A stretch of DNA of 64,000 bases from Smallanthus sonchifolius (Eukaryota > Streptophyta > Magnoliopsida > Asterales > Asteraceae): the NCBI GenBank assembly GCA_023525975.1, contig CM042034.1, positions 4,037,501 to 4,101,500 of the forward strand, written 5' to 3'. The first letter of the stretch is position 1. Every line of letters starts with the position of its first letter. Made by a program: the position numbers and the translations under genes. The notes beneath the pieces are model-generated. The model did no database searches, was not told the DNA's origin, and saw only the letters and a list, made by a program, of their open reading frames with translations. This document shows positions 1 to 12,700 of this stretch, in pieces.

Positions 1-112
1 AATTTTTGTAATCATATTTAGCACATACCACTTTTGACCTTCCACCCAACCCGCCCATTTGGCCTCCTCTGGAGCGAACTTGTGAATCCTTAGCTGCAAA
101 ACATGTTTTCAG

Positions 113-870
113 ACAGTGCTGAACCGTTGCCATGGGATAAAGAAAATGCTTATACTCGTGATGCTATTGAGTTGTACTATGAGGTTAGAAGTTGCGGTCT
201 ATGTCATATATAATCTGATTTATTATTATTTTTTTTAATCTTATAAATTCTTTTTAACATTTTATGTTGATTTTTGTTCACCAGGCTGGATCAGGGGTTT
301 GTTTGTCAAAGAAAGAAATTATTAGCAATTTCTTACAGGGTACAGTTGCTTCCCATCTTGAAACTTTTGGTGATGATGAAACAGACACAGTTAAATCTTT
401 CCCGAAAGGAATCTCTTCAGTTGGTATGTTTAGTTTTCTTTTACTTCTTTTGTGTTATTATAACGTGACCCATTTGTCCAACTATGGGTCACTTCGGGTT
501 GTATATTATCTTCAACGGGTCAGACTGGTAAGCTTTAACAGTTAGCTTAAACGGAAACAGGTCAAATGTTGACTGTTTTAAAAGTCATCCAAAGTGTTTT
601 CAAATGCTTAAAACCTGTATTAAATAAATTGTCCGTATGGTTTTTATAATCTTATTTAACATGTTTATTATTTTTGGCATTTTTAGAAGGATGGTCAAAA
701 AAGTGTTGACGGGTCAGCCCAACCTGAACCAACCTCATTTAAATTTTTTGTTCTTGTAATGCACTTTAGGAAACAACCGTTCCAAATGGGTGAAAGTGAA
801 CGAAAGAAGAACCCTTAATGCAGTTCTCAAAGAACCGAATTTCGTTATCCCTGGAATCCCTGGTTTGTAA
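113..870 (+). CDS. C-terminal exons of an unrecognised protein (partial at the window edge)
   Basis: Three exons join in phase: 113-183, 285-423 and 770-870, ending in TAA at 868-870. The first follows a TTTTCAG acceptor, and the introns have GT-AG ends at 184/284 and 424/769. The decoded tail is about 104 residues: an acidic helix-like start (SAEPLPWDKENAYTRDAIE), a Lys/Ser-rich middle, and a conserved-looking end with WVKVNERRTLNAVLKE and a final VIPGIPGL. Codon use and the clean reading frame across two introns support a real gene. The N-terminal part lies outside the window. I do not recognise the family and assign no function. A GGGTCA-type MITE fills much of the second intron. Confidence 0.6.
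465..745. repeat. GGGTCA-rich MITE copy in an intron of the first gene
   Basis: This intronic stretch has the pattern seen in at least nine other places in the window: CGGGTCA and GGGTCAGCCC motifs, a bridge to AACCTGAACCAACC, and an AT-rich middle. Bases 1-60 hold a further partial copy (ACCCAACCCGCCCATTT). Ends are not sharp enough to call a TSD here. Confidence 0.45.
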
Positions 871-1485
871 CCATAAAACTTTAAACGTTATTTGTATTAT
901 TTTGTATTTAAACCTTACTTTCTATTATTTTCTTGCCGATTTTTATATTTGTTTCGTGGGTGCAGTGTTTTTTGTTGTTTCAAAGAGATCCAGTTTCTAT
1001 AAAGACTTCAAATCTGGAAATTGGTCACTTCCATCCTGAACCAAGTTACATCTGATCAACAATGTTCTGCTGTCTGGTAAACTTAAGACCGACAGATCTT
1101 TATTGTAATGCATGTACATTAATGTTTTGATTAGATGAACAAATCAAGTTAGAGGGCTTAATTAGCATGCAAATTCATGTAATGTTTCCTTGTGAAAGTA
1201 GTTTTGATCAATGACAATGTTTATCAAACCATACATTAGATGAATATTAGAATGGATGAGTTAAAACATGAGATGCATATCGTAGATCAGTTGAACTATG
1301 AGATGCATATCTCTGACTTGTATGTTTTGAAAACCGGACTGGCAACCGAGCTGGTGGCTCCAGTTGAACTGGCTGGCTTGGTCTCAAAAACCGGTCAGCC
1401 AGCGAGAGGGGAGGCAACCATCAGCGGGTTTTTTACGGTTCTAACCTGATCGCTTATTCTTAGGGCAAGCAAAGGTGGTGATTCG
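871..1485. other. 3' flank of the first gene, no gene seen
   Basis: The stretch probably holds 3' UTR up to about 1200 (GTGCAG at 961-966 could be a UTR splice acceptor). After that comes short repeated text (GAGATGCATATC near 1270 and 1301) and ACCGG-rich sequence around 1335-1400. The open frames here are short and overlap on both strands. I see no supported gene. Confidence 0.4.
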
Positions 1486-1776
1486 TAGGGGTGTTTAAAA
1501 AATCCGAAAACTAAACCGTATCCGTAACCGAAAAAACTAACCGAATTGTGAATCCGATTCAGTTCGGTTATCACATTTACTTTTTTTTTAATCTGGGTAC
1601 ACATATTTCTAATAAGGTTCGGTTTATTTGGATATATTTTTTTTAAATCAGTTTATTAGGCTCGGATAGAAGCATTTCCAATTCGGTCCGGTTCAGTTAA
1701 CGGATAAGGGTTAAAAAAATAAAAAATGAATAAACTGAACCAAACAAAATGTTAACCGAACCGATAAAACACCCTA
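1486..1776. mobile_element. hAT-type MITE with AACCGAA motif array
   Basis: The element begins TAGGGGTGTTT and ends AAACACCCTA, an inverted terminal pair typical of hAT elements. It is flanked by an 8-bp duplication with one mismatch: GTGATTCG at 1478-1485 and GTGATTCA at 1777-1784. The 291-bp interior has no coding capacity and is built from many ACCGAA/TTCGGTT-like repeats on both strands. It is non-autonomous. Confidence 0.8.
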
Positions 1777-1784
1777 GTGATTCA

Positions 1785-2860
1785 TGTATTTGCTGACCGT
1801 TATGCTGCTGACCAGGTAAGCAAAGCCTATTCTTGGGGCTTCAAACCGTTTGCTCCAACGTTTTGCATATTGTTGGAAGCCTAATGCCCTAAGCATAGGC
1901 TGGTTTGATCATGTATTGATATTCTATCAAGAGTTGAGTGAGACACCAAATTGTGTTCTCACTTGTTTCGGCTGGATGGGTCTTAGCCAAAGTAGTCGAG
2001 TTGGCCAAACCGTCCAAAACTGGTTTGATCCTGCAGGCTATTAACCATATTGAACCAGTTTTCAGATAAGTAGCCTCAGACACAATCGAAAAAAAGAACA
2101 TGATTAAATCACTAATATAGAGTGAACAAAGTCCACTCACTTGTGCTTCATGCACAAACAATGGTACACATTCTTTTGATCAACAAGACCTAATTAGAGA
2201 AAATCTTTACAATATAACAACAAAGGGAAACAAACAAATTTGTATCGATAATTACAGTACATGTTGGATCACTTAAACCTACATGCAACCGAATGTAGCC
2301 ATGGGGAACGGCCACTTCTCGGCTGTACCAACTGCCTTGTTAATAAACACATTGTACATGGTCAAACATACAAGAAAACGATCAAAGGTGTGAGAGTAAA
2401 AAAGAAACCAAAGCAGTAGTCCATGGAACCAAATCCAGCTAGCAGCACTAGTTAGGAGAGCTGGTGCAAGTTCCTGCAAGCGGTTCACCGTCTCATTAGA
2501 AATAGAACAAGTTTTATTTTCGGATAAATTGTGACGCTACAACTTCAGTTAAAACATAAAAATAAAAACATTTTGAATACAACTTTAGTACCAACGGTAA
2601 TTCAGGAATAAAGTTGGTTAAAAATGTTTTTAACTAGTTTTCTGTCTTCAACCGTCTTGAAGGCCACCTGCCCAGTGTAAGACGCGTTAAATCTGGTCCC
2701 ATTGGTTAGCAAGGTAATGGCAAGAACCCATGAGTTTACCAGTATTTGGTTCCCATGGATATAAAAAAGAAACAAAACAAAAGAAAAAAAAGTTTTTTTT
2801 TAAACTGAAGCAGTATTTCACATAGCATAGAAGTAGATAAACAAGAATTGACCTGCACTA
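1785..2860. other. Intergenic DNA and likely 3' UTR of the AMBRA1-like gene
   Basis: From about 2200 to 2860 the minus strand probably carries the 3' UTR of the AMBRA1-like gene; a candidate UTR acceptor reads GCAG followed by GAACTTGC at about 2475. Bases 1800-2100 contain repeated TTGGTTTGATC-type text but no sustained coding frame. No further gene is supported. Confidence 0.35.
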
Positions 2861-5800
2861 TTATTCAACATCGACCATTTGTGCTTCAAGAAAGTTATCA
2901 GGTCTGGTAAAATTTGTCCCCCGAGCACCATTAAATTGAAGGATTCTAAGCTTGCCTTCCTGCAAAGACACATAATTATAAATGTGAAACAATGTTATTC
3001 AAACAAAACTTTGAAGAAAAAGATGGTGAACAAATACATCCATGGTTGGGTAATCGGTCAACGGTTTGTAAATAATTAATGTATTAAATATGATAACAAA
3101 ATTATATTATGAAGATAATAAGATAACTTCTTTTAAATAAAATGATTTAGGGTATTGTAAGCATTTGAATACGCCGTGGGCAACTTTTGAACCGTTCAAC
3201 CCATTTCATGTTTAACTAGTTTTATACATTTAACTTGTTACCAACTAAGCAACCCGAATTGACGTGTTTCCATATAAATTAGTTAAAACTGTAACGTCTA
3301 AAAGATATGAAGGAATACAGACCTTTGTCCCATAAACAATACCTCCACCAGAGAAAGGGTGAAAGCAAGCTACATTCACCTCATCTTCTGCACTAGGAAG
3401 CACACTCACGAGTTCCATATCTGAAACTCTATATACCTAAATTTTAAAATACAAAATCGAGTTTATTATATCATAAAATGTACAGTAAATCTTCAACTGA
3501 AAATTAGATAACTGACGGATATAATAGAATGATAAACAGTTCTGCAATATATTATATTCGTAGGATAACTGAGTGAAAAATAGTGAATATTTACCTCCAA
3601 AACTGTGTAAATTGATAAAGAAGTATCACCATTGATATCAATGCTTTTGAGAAGAGAACTATGACGGCGACCATAAGCAAGCAGTATGTGCTCAGAACTA
3701 GGTGAAAACTTCAGGAAACAGAAGATAAGAGATTACTATGATTTCTTTAATTCATGAAAAATTGTGCAAAAGTTTAACATTCATAGACAAACGACCCAAA
3801 AAAAATGTAAAAGAAAAGGCAAAGTGTATTAAAAAATCATGGATTGTGAAAAAAGTAGATGTTCGTTGGCAATTAACTCCTTAATTTAGTAGATATAATT
3901 TATTTTATAAAGAAATGAATGAAGAATGTAAAGAAACTTACCTGGACCGAAGTTAAACAGTGAGCAGCTCTAACTGGCCTCGAGATAAGTACCGAACCAA
4001 AGCTACAGAAGTATAATAACTGTCAGATTACAATTTAACGTACAAAAAAGAAAGTTGAAATCATCAGTAAGAATAATCAAATCCTACGTGGCCTCCTCAA
4101 GTGAATATATTCTAAGTTCATAGACGACATGGCGAGCAGATATTGGATGGCGTGTAGGAGATGTTCCAGCCCTGCTCACATCTTGATGGAGTTGTGTTGA
4201 TATCCCAGAATCGGCTTCAAACTGAGGAAGTACACATGCCACACAAGCAGCTAGATATCTCCCACATGGTGAAAAATGGGCACCCATTTCACTGCAACAA
4301 CATGACCACCACACGCCTTGTTAGAAAAATCTATACAAACCTTCTAAACATCATAATATCATTTTGACACTTTTATAACACGAAAAATGTCATATTTACC
4401 CATTCCACGCTAACAGTGTTCTACAGAATAAACGAATTATCACAGCGCATAATGTTCTCTTTGTTTATTCGGTGAACTAGGTTGTTATAACTTAAACGTA
4501 ACTGGTATTATTTTACTAGCTATGAAATTGGAACATATGATATTTATGTGTTCAAAAAGGTCAAATATGATATTATGAAATTATAAGGATATCAGTGTAT
4601 GTATGAAATCACCCCTAAGAAAAGAGCAAATTGCATTAAAAGGTAACCAACTTTGGTCCAATTTCTATTTTGGGAAACCAACTTTGTTTGCCCTAGAAAA
4701 AGACCCTCAAACTTTCAAATTTTTGGTTTAAGATAATCTTAAACCCTATCAGAAGATAATCGGTTTCCACACACCACGTAAGAAAAAAGTCAGCATGGTC
4801 AAACTTCTCCACCACGTAAGAAAAAAAGTCAGCATGGTCAAACTTACTGGCAAGTCAGCAGTCACGACTCGAGTAATCATTTTTGACCTGGTAACCCGTA
4901 AAAATTACCTTGAATTGAAATTTTCAAAAGTTTATCAAATTTTTCAAAAGTTTAATGGTTCTTTTACAGAAACTGGACCAAATATGGTTACCATTTTTAA
5001 TGCAATTAGCACTTAAAAAACACACACACACATATCTCGGATCAAAATTAGTGGCTTCAATCGTAAAATTTACTTTTAAACAGCCTAAAATCTTACCTGC
5101 AAAGGACAGCATGTGGTATTACTAAACGACATATTTCAGCCTTGAGCAAGGCACACGGATTTTTTAAATCATGAGACCAAATTCTTAGCTTTACAGTACA
5201 AGGCAACTCAGCAGCTGCAGTGGCAGTCAGTGATGCAGATATTTGAGATTGTATTCTACTCATCATAGGAATCGAGTCTACCCCATCACTTGGCTCATTG
5301 GTTTGACCAAGATCTATGTTGTATGGTGGCTCAGTTGCAATCCTATATCTATGTGGACTACCACTAAGAGGAAAAGTTGGTGGTGGGCCCGCTTGATTTT
5401 GACCCATTAACCATCCTTGCATGAACGGTAATTCCCAACGTACACGATCTCTTAATGGGTCCAAACCCGAATCCCGACCCGACTGACTCAACCCCGTATC
5501 TTCAATAGCAGATATATCCATGTTTGAAGCACTATCAGTCTGCATAAATTGTAAGGGGACTAATGGTAATTCGGCTGCTAAACTCAAACGGTCAATACGA
5601 TGCATATTGCCCATATAACCCTGAGACGTTGCAGGTGCCATTGTAGAATCTGCAGAGTCAAGATCATTGACCTGCAAAACCAATTCAATTATTCAAAACA
5701 TAGTAAAAGTTTCAAACAGTTCCAAACTAAAGGTGGGAAAATGAATGGGCTGATGTTTTCACGTCAAAACATGTTATTTTAGTATAGATAAGGTTGGGTT

Positions 5801-8714
5801 GGAATACTGTTGCAATAAAAAAAATCTTTGAGTAAAGTGATTTGCGAGGTTGTGTGCATTAAAGATACACTTTGGGCAGCTTTCCACACATTTGACCCAT
5901 TTGGCTCGTTTGACAGATTCCTTTTTGGCTACTTCTTTTTACCCATTTAAGATTACCTCGGCAGTTAATAGAAGTGGAGCAGAATGTGGATGGAAATGCA
6001 CAGCACGCAGAGAACGCCTAGTCCTTAATATAATAGCAGGTGAAGAGGTCTCACCTCTACTGTTGTACTGCCATAAATACAGCTGACATTGAAAAGCTAG
6101 AGTCAATATAATGGATTTAACTTCACCAATACAGTATATCTAGACAAAAAAACACTGAAAGACATGAGTGCAGTTAGAATGGTATCAAGACCTTATGGCC
6201 TGCAGCAACTGCAAGCAGTTCACCTTCAGAATGAAATGCAATGGAAGCAATAGGCCGATCTGTGAAAAACAAAAATATTGCAGGCGTAAGATAATAACAA
6301 AAATGCACACACAAGAAATATACGTAAGCATGTGGACAAGAATACTCTGATGTGCTAGCTTTCATCTTGGTGCACTGATTGCATGTATAGGTGGTAAAAT
6401 TGGGTTGGAAAATGGGTCAAAATGGGTAATTTATAGGAAATCAAAACGAGTTGGGTCAGGTGCCCGGGTCTTAAACACTTTTTTATCCATTTTCTAGAAT
6501 AAATAAAGTGCAAAATATGAATATGAAAACTATATTATTACAAAAGTAATCGGAGGTTTATATGAATTTGAATATACTTCAAAAGACTTTGAAAACGTTT
6601 GACCAGTTCCTGTTTAGTTAGACCTTTAGCTTAGTCCATCTGACCAGTTAGATATAAAACAAAATCCGATTCGGCCTGTTTATAGGTAGATGGGTTGAAA
6701 TTCCCACCTCTAAAGCATGTAACCATGTATTCATATATCTTAAATGGTAAACTCTTAATATAGTTTTTATTTGCTTAATCGATTGGGAAGGGAACCCATA
6801 ACTCCCTAACTCATCTTTGATTTAGTAAAGAAAAAGAAAACATTCAGCAATTACAAAAATCACGGGATCCTATGCATTCTGATGTATTTGCATTCCATAA
6901 GCGAACTTCATGATCCAAACTTCCACTAGCAAGTATTTCTGGACGCAATGGGTTGAATCTAACCTGCAAAATCGATAACAACACATTAACAAATAATTGA
7001 ATGTTTAACGAACACTTTACAATAAGGTACAGACACTAAATCTGAACTTTTTAGATAACTTCATTTAGGGTACAGCTATGCGCCTAGTAAACCACAAAGA
7101 AAATAAAACAACCAACTTCTCACATGTTCAAAGAACAAGCTAGCAGCAAAACTTACCACCCAAGGTGTTCTTCGATGTCCACTCAAAACCTTTAAACACT
7201 TCCCAGTGTGACAGTCGATTATTTTCACAGTATGATCACCACTGTCACCCCAAAATGAGCGAATTCAATTAATATACAAAAAAACTGCTAATAACAAAAC
7301 ACAAAGGCAACCAACAACATACTGAGTAGATGCAAGAATTTTCCCATCTGGACTAAATGCCGCTGCAATAGTTGACCTTGGTGAAGGCGTTAATGAACAA
7401 TATTTGGCTGATAAACACACCAAGGACTCAGCTTCCACCCTATACAAGCAAGTAAACTGTAAACATTACACAATTGCACTTTTACTTCTTTTAGTTTACA
7501 CCAAATAGACAACTTAGAGGTGGCCAAATGAGTGGGTCATGTACTCATGTGTTGCATAATGGGTCAAAATTTCAAATCATGTAGCTTTTGTGCAGGTCGA
7601 AACCGTGGGGTTGGGTTGACTGAAACACTGTGATATTTAGTTTTTTATAAATAATTAGTGTGTCAAGTGTGGTTATAAAAATTATATCATTTAGTAATAG
7701 TCTAATTTCTTGAATAATTGATTTATGATGTTTTGTGCATTTAAAAGTACACTGGCAACCTTCGACTAATGTGGCCCCTTTCCTTTTAAGCGTATTTCTT
7801 TGGCCTTTTTTACCCATTTAGTCTCTTCAAGATAAAATACAACCCAAATCAGATCATTCATAAGTAAATAGGTCAAAACTACCACCTTCAAGACAAATTT
7901 ATAACAATACAAGCAACATAAAATAAAAGTTTGTGCTCTTCATACGTACCATGAAAGAAGTTCACGCCTTGCATCACTTGCACTTTCACTTCTAGGCTTA
8001 ACATATGTTCGATGATTGAGATCAAAAGTTCTACCTCCCTGCCTTCTTGGCAAATTCTTTTTTATCCTTGGAGATATCTCTCTCCTGGTCAACATTTGGA
8101 ACACATTCCTACTACTGAAAAATTAACCAGTTAGACAACTAGTATATAACAAACTTCATCATAACATAATTGTGATAGCTTTGAACATTAAGAAAACAAT
8201 TCATCTCTTTCAAAGTTACAACATACAGTTTGTGAACATAAAAGAAATAAAAGCCTATGAAACATCAAAATATATCTATGTCAAGCAGGTAGGGTTACAC
8301 TTTTTCAGATAATGACAGACTAATACACCGGATGCATCAGTAAGTATCACATACAGAACTAGTGATCTATGATATGAGTTCAAGCACTGCAATATCTAGC
8401 TAGGTTTCTAAAAACCTAAACGGAAATAGATACTACATCTTATGCTTATTCCTAATCTCATAAGATAAAAGCGAATCGGACAACTTAACTGTATCAACAT
8501 ACCTAATTTACAAGCCCTACAATCAATCGCTCGATTCAAATACCAAAATTCAGCATGAATCAATCAATCGAGATTCTTAAAATTGAGAAACTGAAGTTAT
8601 CGAATTGAAACTGCGGATAATCATGAAGAGAAAGGTGATTAAATCTCACTTTCGATGTGCCGATGAAGGTGTAGATGAAGATGAGAGATCGTCTCGATGT
8701 GCAGGTGTCTTCAT
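2861..8714 (-). CDS. AMBRA1/DCAF3-like WD40-repeat protein
   Basis: Thirteen coding exons on the minus strand, all in phase: 8714-8650, 8114-7950, 7439-7323, 7241-7157, 6963-6855, 6259-6192, 6082-5957, 5671-5097, 4291-4088, 4002-3942, 3708-3595, 3436-3323, 2959-2861. The product is 633 aa, starting MKTPAHRDD and ending QMVDVE. A basic segment (residues 30-45, LTRREISPRIKKN) is followed by WD40 repeats over about residues 85-245, with AAAFSPDGKILAST, VKIIDCHTGK, ILASGSLDHEVRLWN and SIAFHSEGELLAVAAG. A long disordered Ser/Pro-rich region (about 250-410) leads to a C-terminal WD40-like half (about 415-633, GAHFSPCGRYLAA, VQFSPSSEHILLAYG). This layout matches plant AMBRA1-like proteins, whose animal relatives are DDB1-CUL4 substrate receptors acting in autophagy. 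The plant role is inferred from family only. The ATG is supported because exon 1 ends in AA and exon 2 restores the frame. Four introns carry MITEs. Confidence 0.88.
3150..3300. repeat. Partial GGGTCA-type MITE in intron 12 of the AMBRA1-like gene
   Basis: The sequence carries the family marks GCATTTGAATACGC, GGGCAACTTTTGAACC and TTCAACCCATTT, as in the intronic copies at 5722 and 10343. Both ends are degraded. Confidence 0.4.
5722..5955. repeat. GGGTCA-type MITE in intron 7 of the AMBRA1-like gene
   Basis: It starts AAAGGTGGGAAAATG and contains GCATTAAAGATACACTTTGGG and TTTGACCCATTTGG, shared with the copies at 10343 and 7515. It fills almost the whole intron between exons 7 and 8. Confidence 0.5.
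6386..6712. mobile_element. MITE of the TAGAGGTGG...CCACCTCTA family
   Basis: Left end TATAGGTGG and right end CCACCTCTA are near-perfect inverted termini in intron 5 of the AMBRA1-like gene. The interior has GGGTTGG, GGGTCA and GACCAGTT motifs. Flanks share only GCATG with an offset, so the TSD is decayed. Confidence 0.6.
7515..7890. mobile_element. MITE of the TAGAGGTGG family with an 8-bp TSD
   Basis: Left end TAGAGGTGGCC; right end TACCACCTTCA. Flanking duplication AGACAACT at 7507-7514 and AGACAAAT at 7891-7898 (7 of 8 bases match) points to a hAT-type insertion. It sits in intron 2 of the AMBRA1-like gene and is the best-bounded copy of the GGGTCA-rich family, so it can define the family ends. 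Confidence 0.65.
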
Positions 8715-9772
8715 GTTGATGTAAATCAAGCTGGAAGAGGTTTGTTTATTGTGAATTTAAGACATAAAACCCTGGTTTTAACAGTCGATCGATCCCCCTC
8801 GGCTTCTCTGTTTGATTGGATTTGAGAATTGGGATTTTGATCAGAGAAACCTAGCGAGCGAAGGAGGTAAATCCGGGACGATGCCCGAATGATGTGCAAC
8901 AAAGGAACAAATCAACTACAAACCAATTTTACATAAAAATAATCTAAATACTTTAGTTTATCTAAAATAAAATGATAATTGTCGTGTTGGTTCGGTTCGG
9001 TTCGAATATGGAATAAAATCAAACCTATTATCAGCGTTTTAGTTTTTGGAATTTCATGACCGATCGGTTTCAGTTACAGATAATTCGATTATTTAAGGTA
9101 TTAGAAAAACGGTTCAGTTTATCATAAGGTCTCAAAGCAGGTTAATTTGTTTGTTAACTTATGAACGATGGTGTGATGGTGCGAGTGATATATTATTTAA
9201 AACTTTTCTTCATCTAATATAGTATCTATAAAAAAAACTAAGAAAATTACTTTTGAAAAAAAAATATATAAATACTTACTTCAGAGAATGCATAAATGTC
9301 TTTTTATTACTATTTTTGTTGTACACAACATAGTAAGAAAAAAAGAAGTTTATCTATATAGTCTCGAGAACTAGCTCAACCTTTTCTTGGTCTTAAAATG
9401 AATTCTAAAATTGGCATCTTTTTCATTAAAATGTCTTTTTGCTTAGGATAACATGTGAGAATACTAAAAATTTAGGACGGTTTATTTCTTTTACAACCGC
9501 TCCTAATTTGACATATATTAATAAAAAACAACATAAAAACGTCTTGCAATCAAAAGTTAATATTTATAGAAATAGCTGGACTTCCATTCACATAAACTTC
9601 TCATACAAGAAATATTAATCTTACAAAAACATAATACAACTATTTATTAACTATAAAACAAACAAAAGGATGCAGCAAACTAGGAACCAATTGCAGAAAC
9701 GGCTACTGTATTATGAACATGAGAACCAAAGTGCAGGAAGTCAAAAACATATGGATGCACAAATGCTGTGCA
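8715..9772. other. Intergenic spacer between two minus-strand WD40 genes
   Basis: The first part (8715 to about 8870) is likely 5' UTR and core promoter of the AMBRA1-like gene. Bases 8980-9130 carry TTCGGTTCGG-type repeats like those in the MITE at 1486 but without clear ends. From about 9300 to 9772 is likely 3' UTR of the WDR26-like gene. No other gene is seen. Confidence 0.4.
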
Positions 9773-12700
9773 TCAACAGTAGCTACAATTCTTTGTTACA
9801 TTCTCTGGCTGCGGGCCCCATATGCGAATTGTTTGATCATCACTGGCAGATGCTAGCATTCGGTGTCTCTTGGGATTCCAGCTCACACAGTTTACAGTCA
9901 TTGAATGACCAGAAAGCACCTCGATTGGATCAGAAATACGCCTATTCCAAATATACACCTGCAGGTCGGGTAAGAGGTCAAATGGCCAAGTGACATGTAT
10001 CATTTCAATAATAATATAAACTTTTGAATAAAATGCTTCGGGGTTGATGCATAAATAAACACCTCAGTTTGACGTGTTTCTTTTTTAGCAAAATTTGTTT
10101 TACACATTTTCAAAGTGAACGTTGCAACTTGAAAAATCCGAATTAGGAGAAGATAATCAAAAGGTCATGGTTAATTTTGCATTTATTTCAGTAATAAGTA
10201 ATAACTTTCCTACCAGCAACTCTTTGTTGCTCACCAAATCTATTTATTTGACTGTGAATTATTGATATAAGTTTTTGTAAGCATTCAGAAAGTGATTGAT
10301 TTGACTTCAAGTGACAATAGTCAATTTAAGTGCACATGCAAGTAGAGGTGGCAATGGAATACTCGTAGAGGTGGGAAAATGTGCGGGCTGTGAAGCAAAT
10401 TTGAGTCAAAACATGTCAGTTTTGTTTGGGTCTGATTAGCCCGAAACACTTTCCTCTAAAGTTTTTAGCTTTTCCATAAATAACTAGTATCAAGCATGAT
10501 TACAAAAATTGTCATATTTCAATAACAATATACTTTTCTTTAAAAATACTTGATTTTGGAGGTTTTATGCATTAAAAACACGCTTTAGGTGACCTTCAAG
10601 CTGACATGTGGGGGTGGAGGTAGGGTAGGGTAGCGCATCTGTGAATTCTCACTGCCACTGGCAATAAACATTCCATTGGCCCCACCAAAGCAAGAACGTA
10701 TCACATACTTGTGTTGCCTATGTCCCTTATACCTCAACGGTTTTTCCAAACATCCCTCAACATCCCACATATGAATCTCTTGACTGTTTAAACTAACAAT
10801 CAGATATTTGCTATCTCCTGAAACAGAGAGAGACGTTATTGGATGCTCTTCAAAAATAACCCGTTCGGTATTCATGCCCACATTTAATATCCGAATATCA
10901 CGATCTGAAAAGATACTAATTAAATACTCTCCATTTGGGGTAACAGCAATATCTGATATTTTAGGCATCCTTATTCCTCTCCATGCCTTTAACTCGTTTC
11001 CTTCACAATCCCACATGCATATGCCCTTTTTCGGGTCAGAACTACCACAAACAAGTCGGGTTGAGCCCGGGAACCATGCACATGAGCTGACTAGGAAGTC
11101 ATTGTCACCAAACATGTGCTTACATGTACCTGTTTCTACATCCCAAAGCCTAAGGACTTCTGAGTTGCCACATGTTAGCAGCATTGTATCATCTGGGCTC
11201 CATGCTACAAAAGAAACGGGATTTTGGTGACTTTTCAATGTATGCTCTAGAACCAATTTGGAATCTTCTAGTACCTGCACAAACAATTTCAAGAACAGGG
11301 TTCAGAAAGAGAGGTATTTTCTTCTTTGCTGCTTACTTATTTCCTCAGGTACATAACTATAAAGATTTCCCACTTGATTAATAAACATGTTGAATGCATA
11401 AGAAAAGTTGACCCGTCTTCAAGATGATAATCGAACATGAAGGTTAAAAGAAACGATATGTTAGACCTTTAGATAAGTATTAATATTTAATTATGGATAC
11501 ATTAGTCTTCGAAATTATATAAGTATTTTAACAAAACAGGGATTTTTTTTAATTGAGATTAGGTGGAGAATGTGCAGTTATTTTGGTTGGCTTCAATATA
11601 TTTGATTATTTTGAGTCTATAAATAGGGTTAGGAAAAGTATGTATTCATGTTCAATTTAACTAAAAAATACAGAATAACAGTCTCTTGTTTCGTTTGTTT
11701 TCATATTACACTTGGGTCCTACACTCCTACCGCAATATAGTCAAGATTCAAGAACATAATGGAATTTCATTTTTCCTAAATTAGATCAAGAGGATGCTCA
11801 ATTTTAAAAAATCAAATAATCATGGTTTATAGATCAGATTAAAATATCCTAAAGGATGTTTAGGTTATAACATAGATGTCTCTGCCCATTGGTCGTATTA
11901 GGGTTAAAAAAATCAAAGCATATCAACAAGTTTCTACAGTGTGTTAGATTGGTCTGAAGTTTCAAACTGAACACGTATGTCTCACCTGAATTGGCAGTTG
12001 GAGGCACTCAAGCCACTATGAGATTAAGTGCCCAACTCCCCTGTTGTGCATATTTAAGAAGTTTAAATTTCCTGAACAACTGAACAACAATCAGTTTCCT
12101 AAAACTGGTGCACGACAAAAGATAATATGAAACAATATATTATGCATCATATTTCATCCCAGTTTTAGAGAACTTGATTATGGTGCTTTATTCACAGCTT
12201 AGGCATCCTCTGCCAATGGCACAAGAGCAGCAAGAAGTTGTAAGTAATAGTTGAAGAAAGTATAATATGCTTCTTTCAAACTACTCTTTTGGAGATTTGG
12301 AATAAAAGAATTCAAGCTGAAAAGAATTGACGTTTCCATTTATGCGTATTCATTCCGGTAATTATCTCTAAAAGTAATCAAACTTTATGTTTTTCAAGAG
12401 AAGATCAATTCTTACTGTTAGGGGCTGTTTGGTAGCCTCTTAATCTCTGAATCGTTCAGAGGTAAGGGGTGTTTGTTTCGCTGGCAGCCCACCTCTTAAT
12501 GGTTCATTTTACCTCTTAATGGTTCAGCTGAAAAACCATGGTGAACCATTCAGACCTCTTAATGATTCAGCACTTAATGGTTCAGCACTTACCAAACAGC
12601 CCCTTAGACTGCTGGAGTAACCTAGTTTATTAATAACATCATAGCTATACCCAATTGAGACTGTTGGAGTAACTTCTTGTGATGTGGATGTATTATGTAG

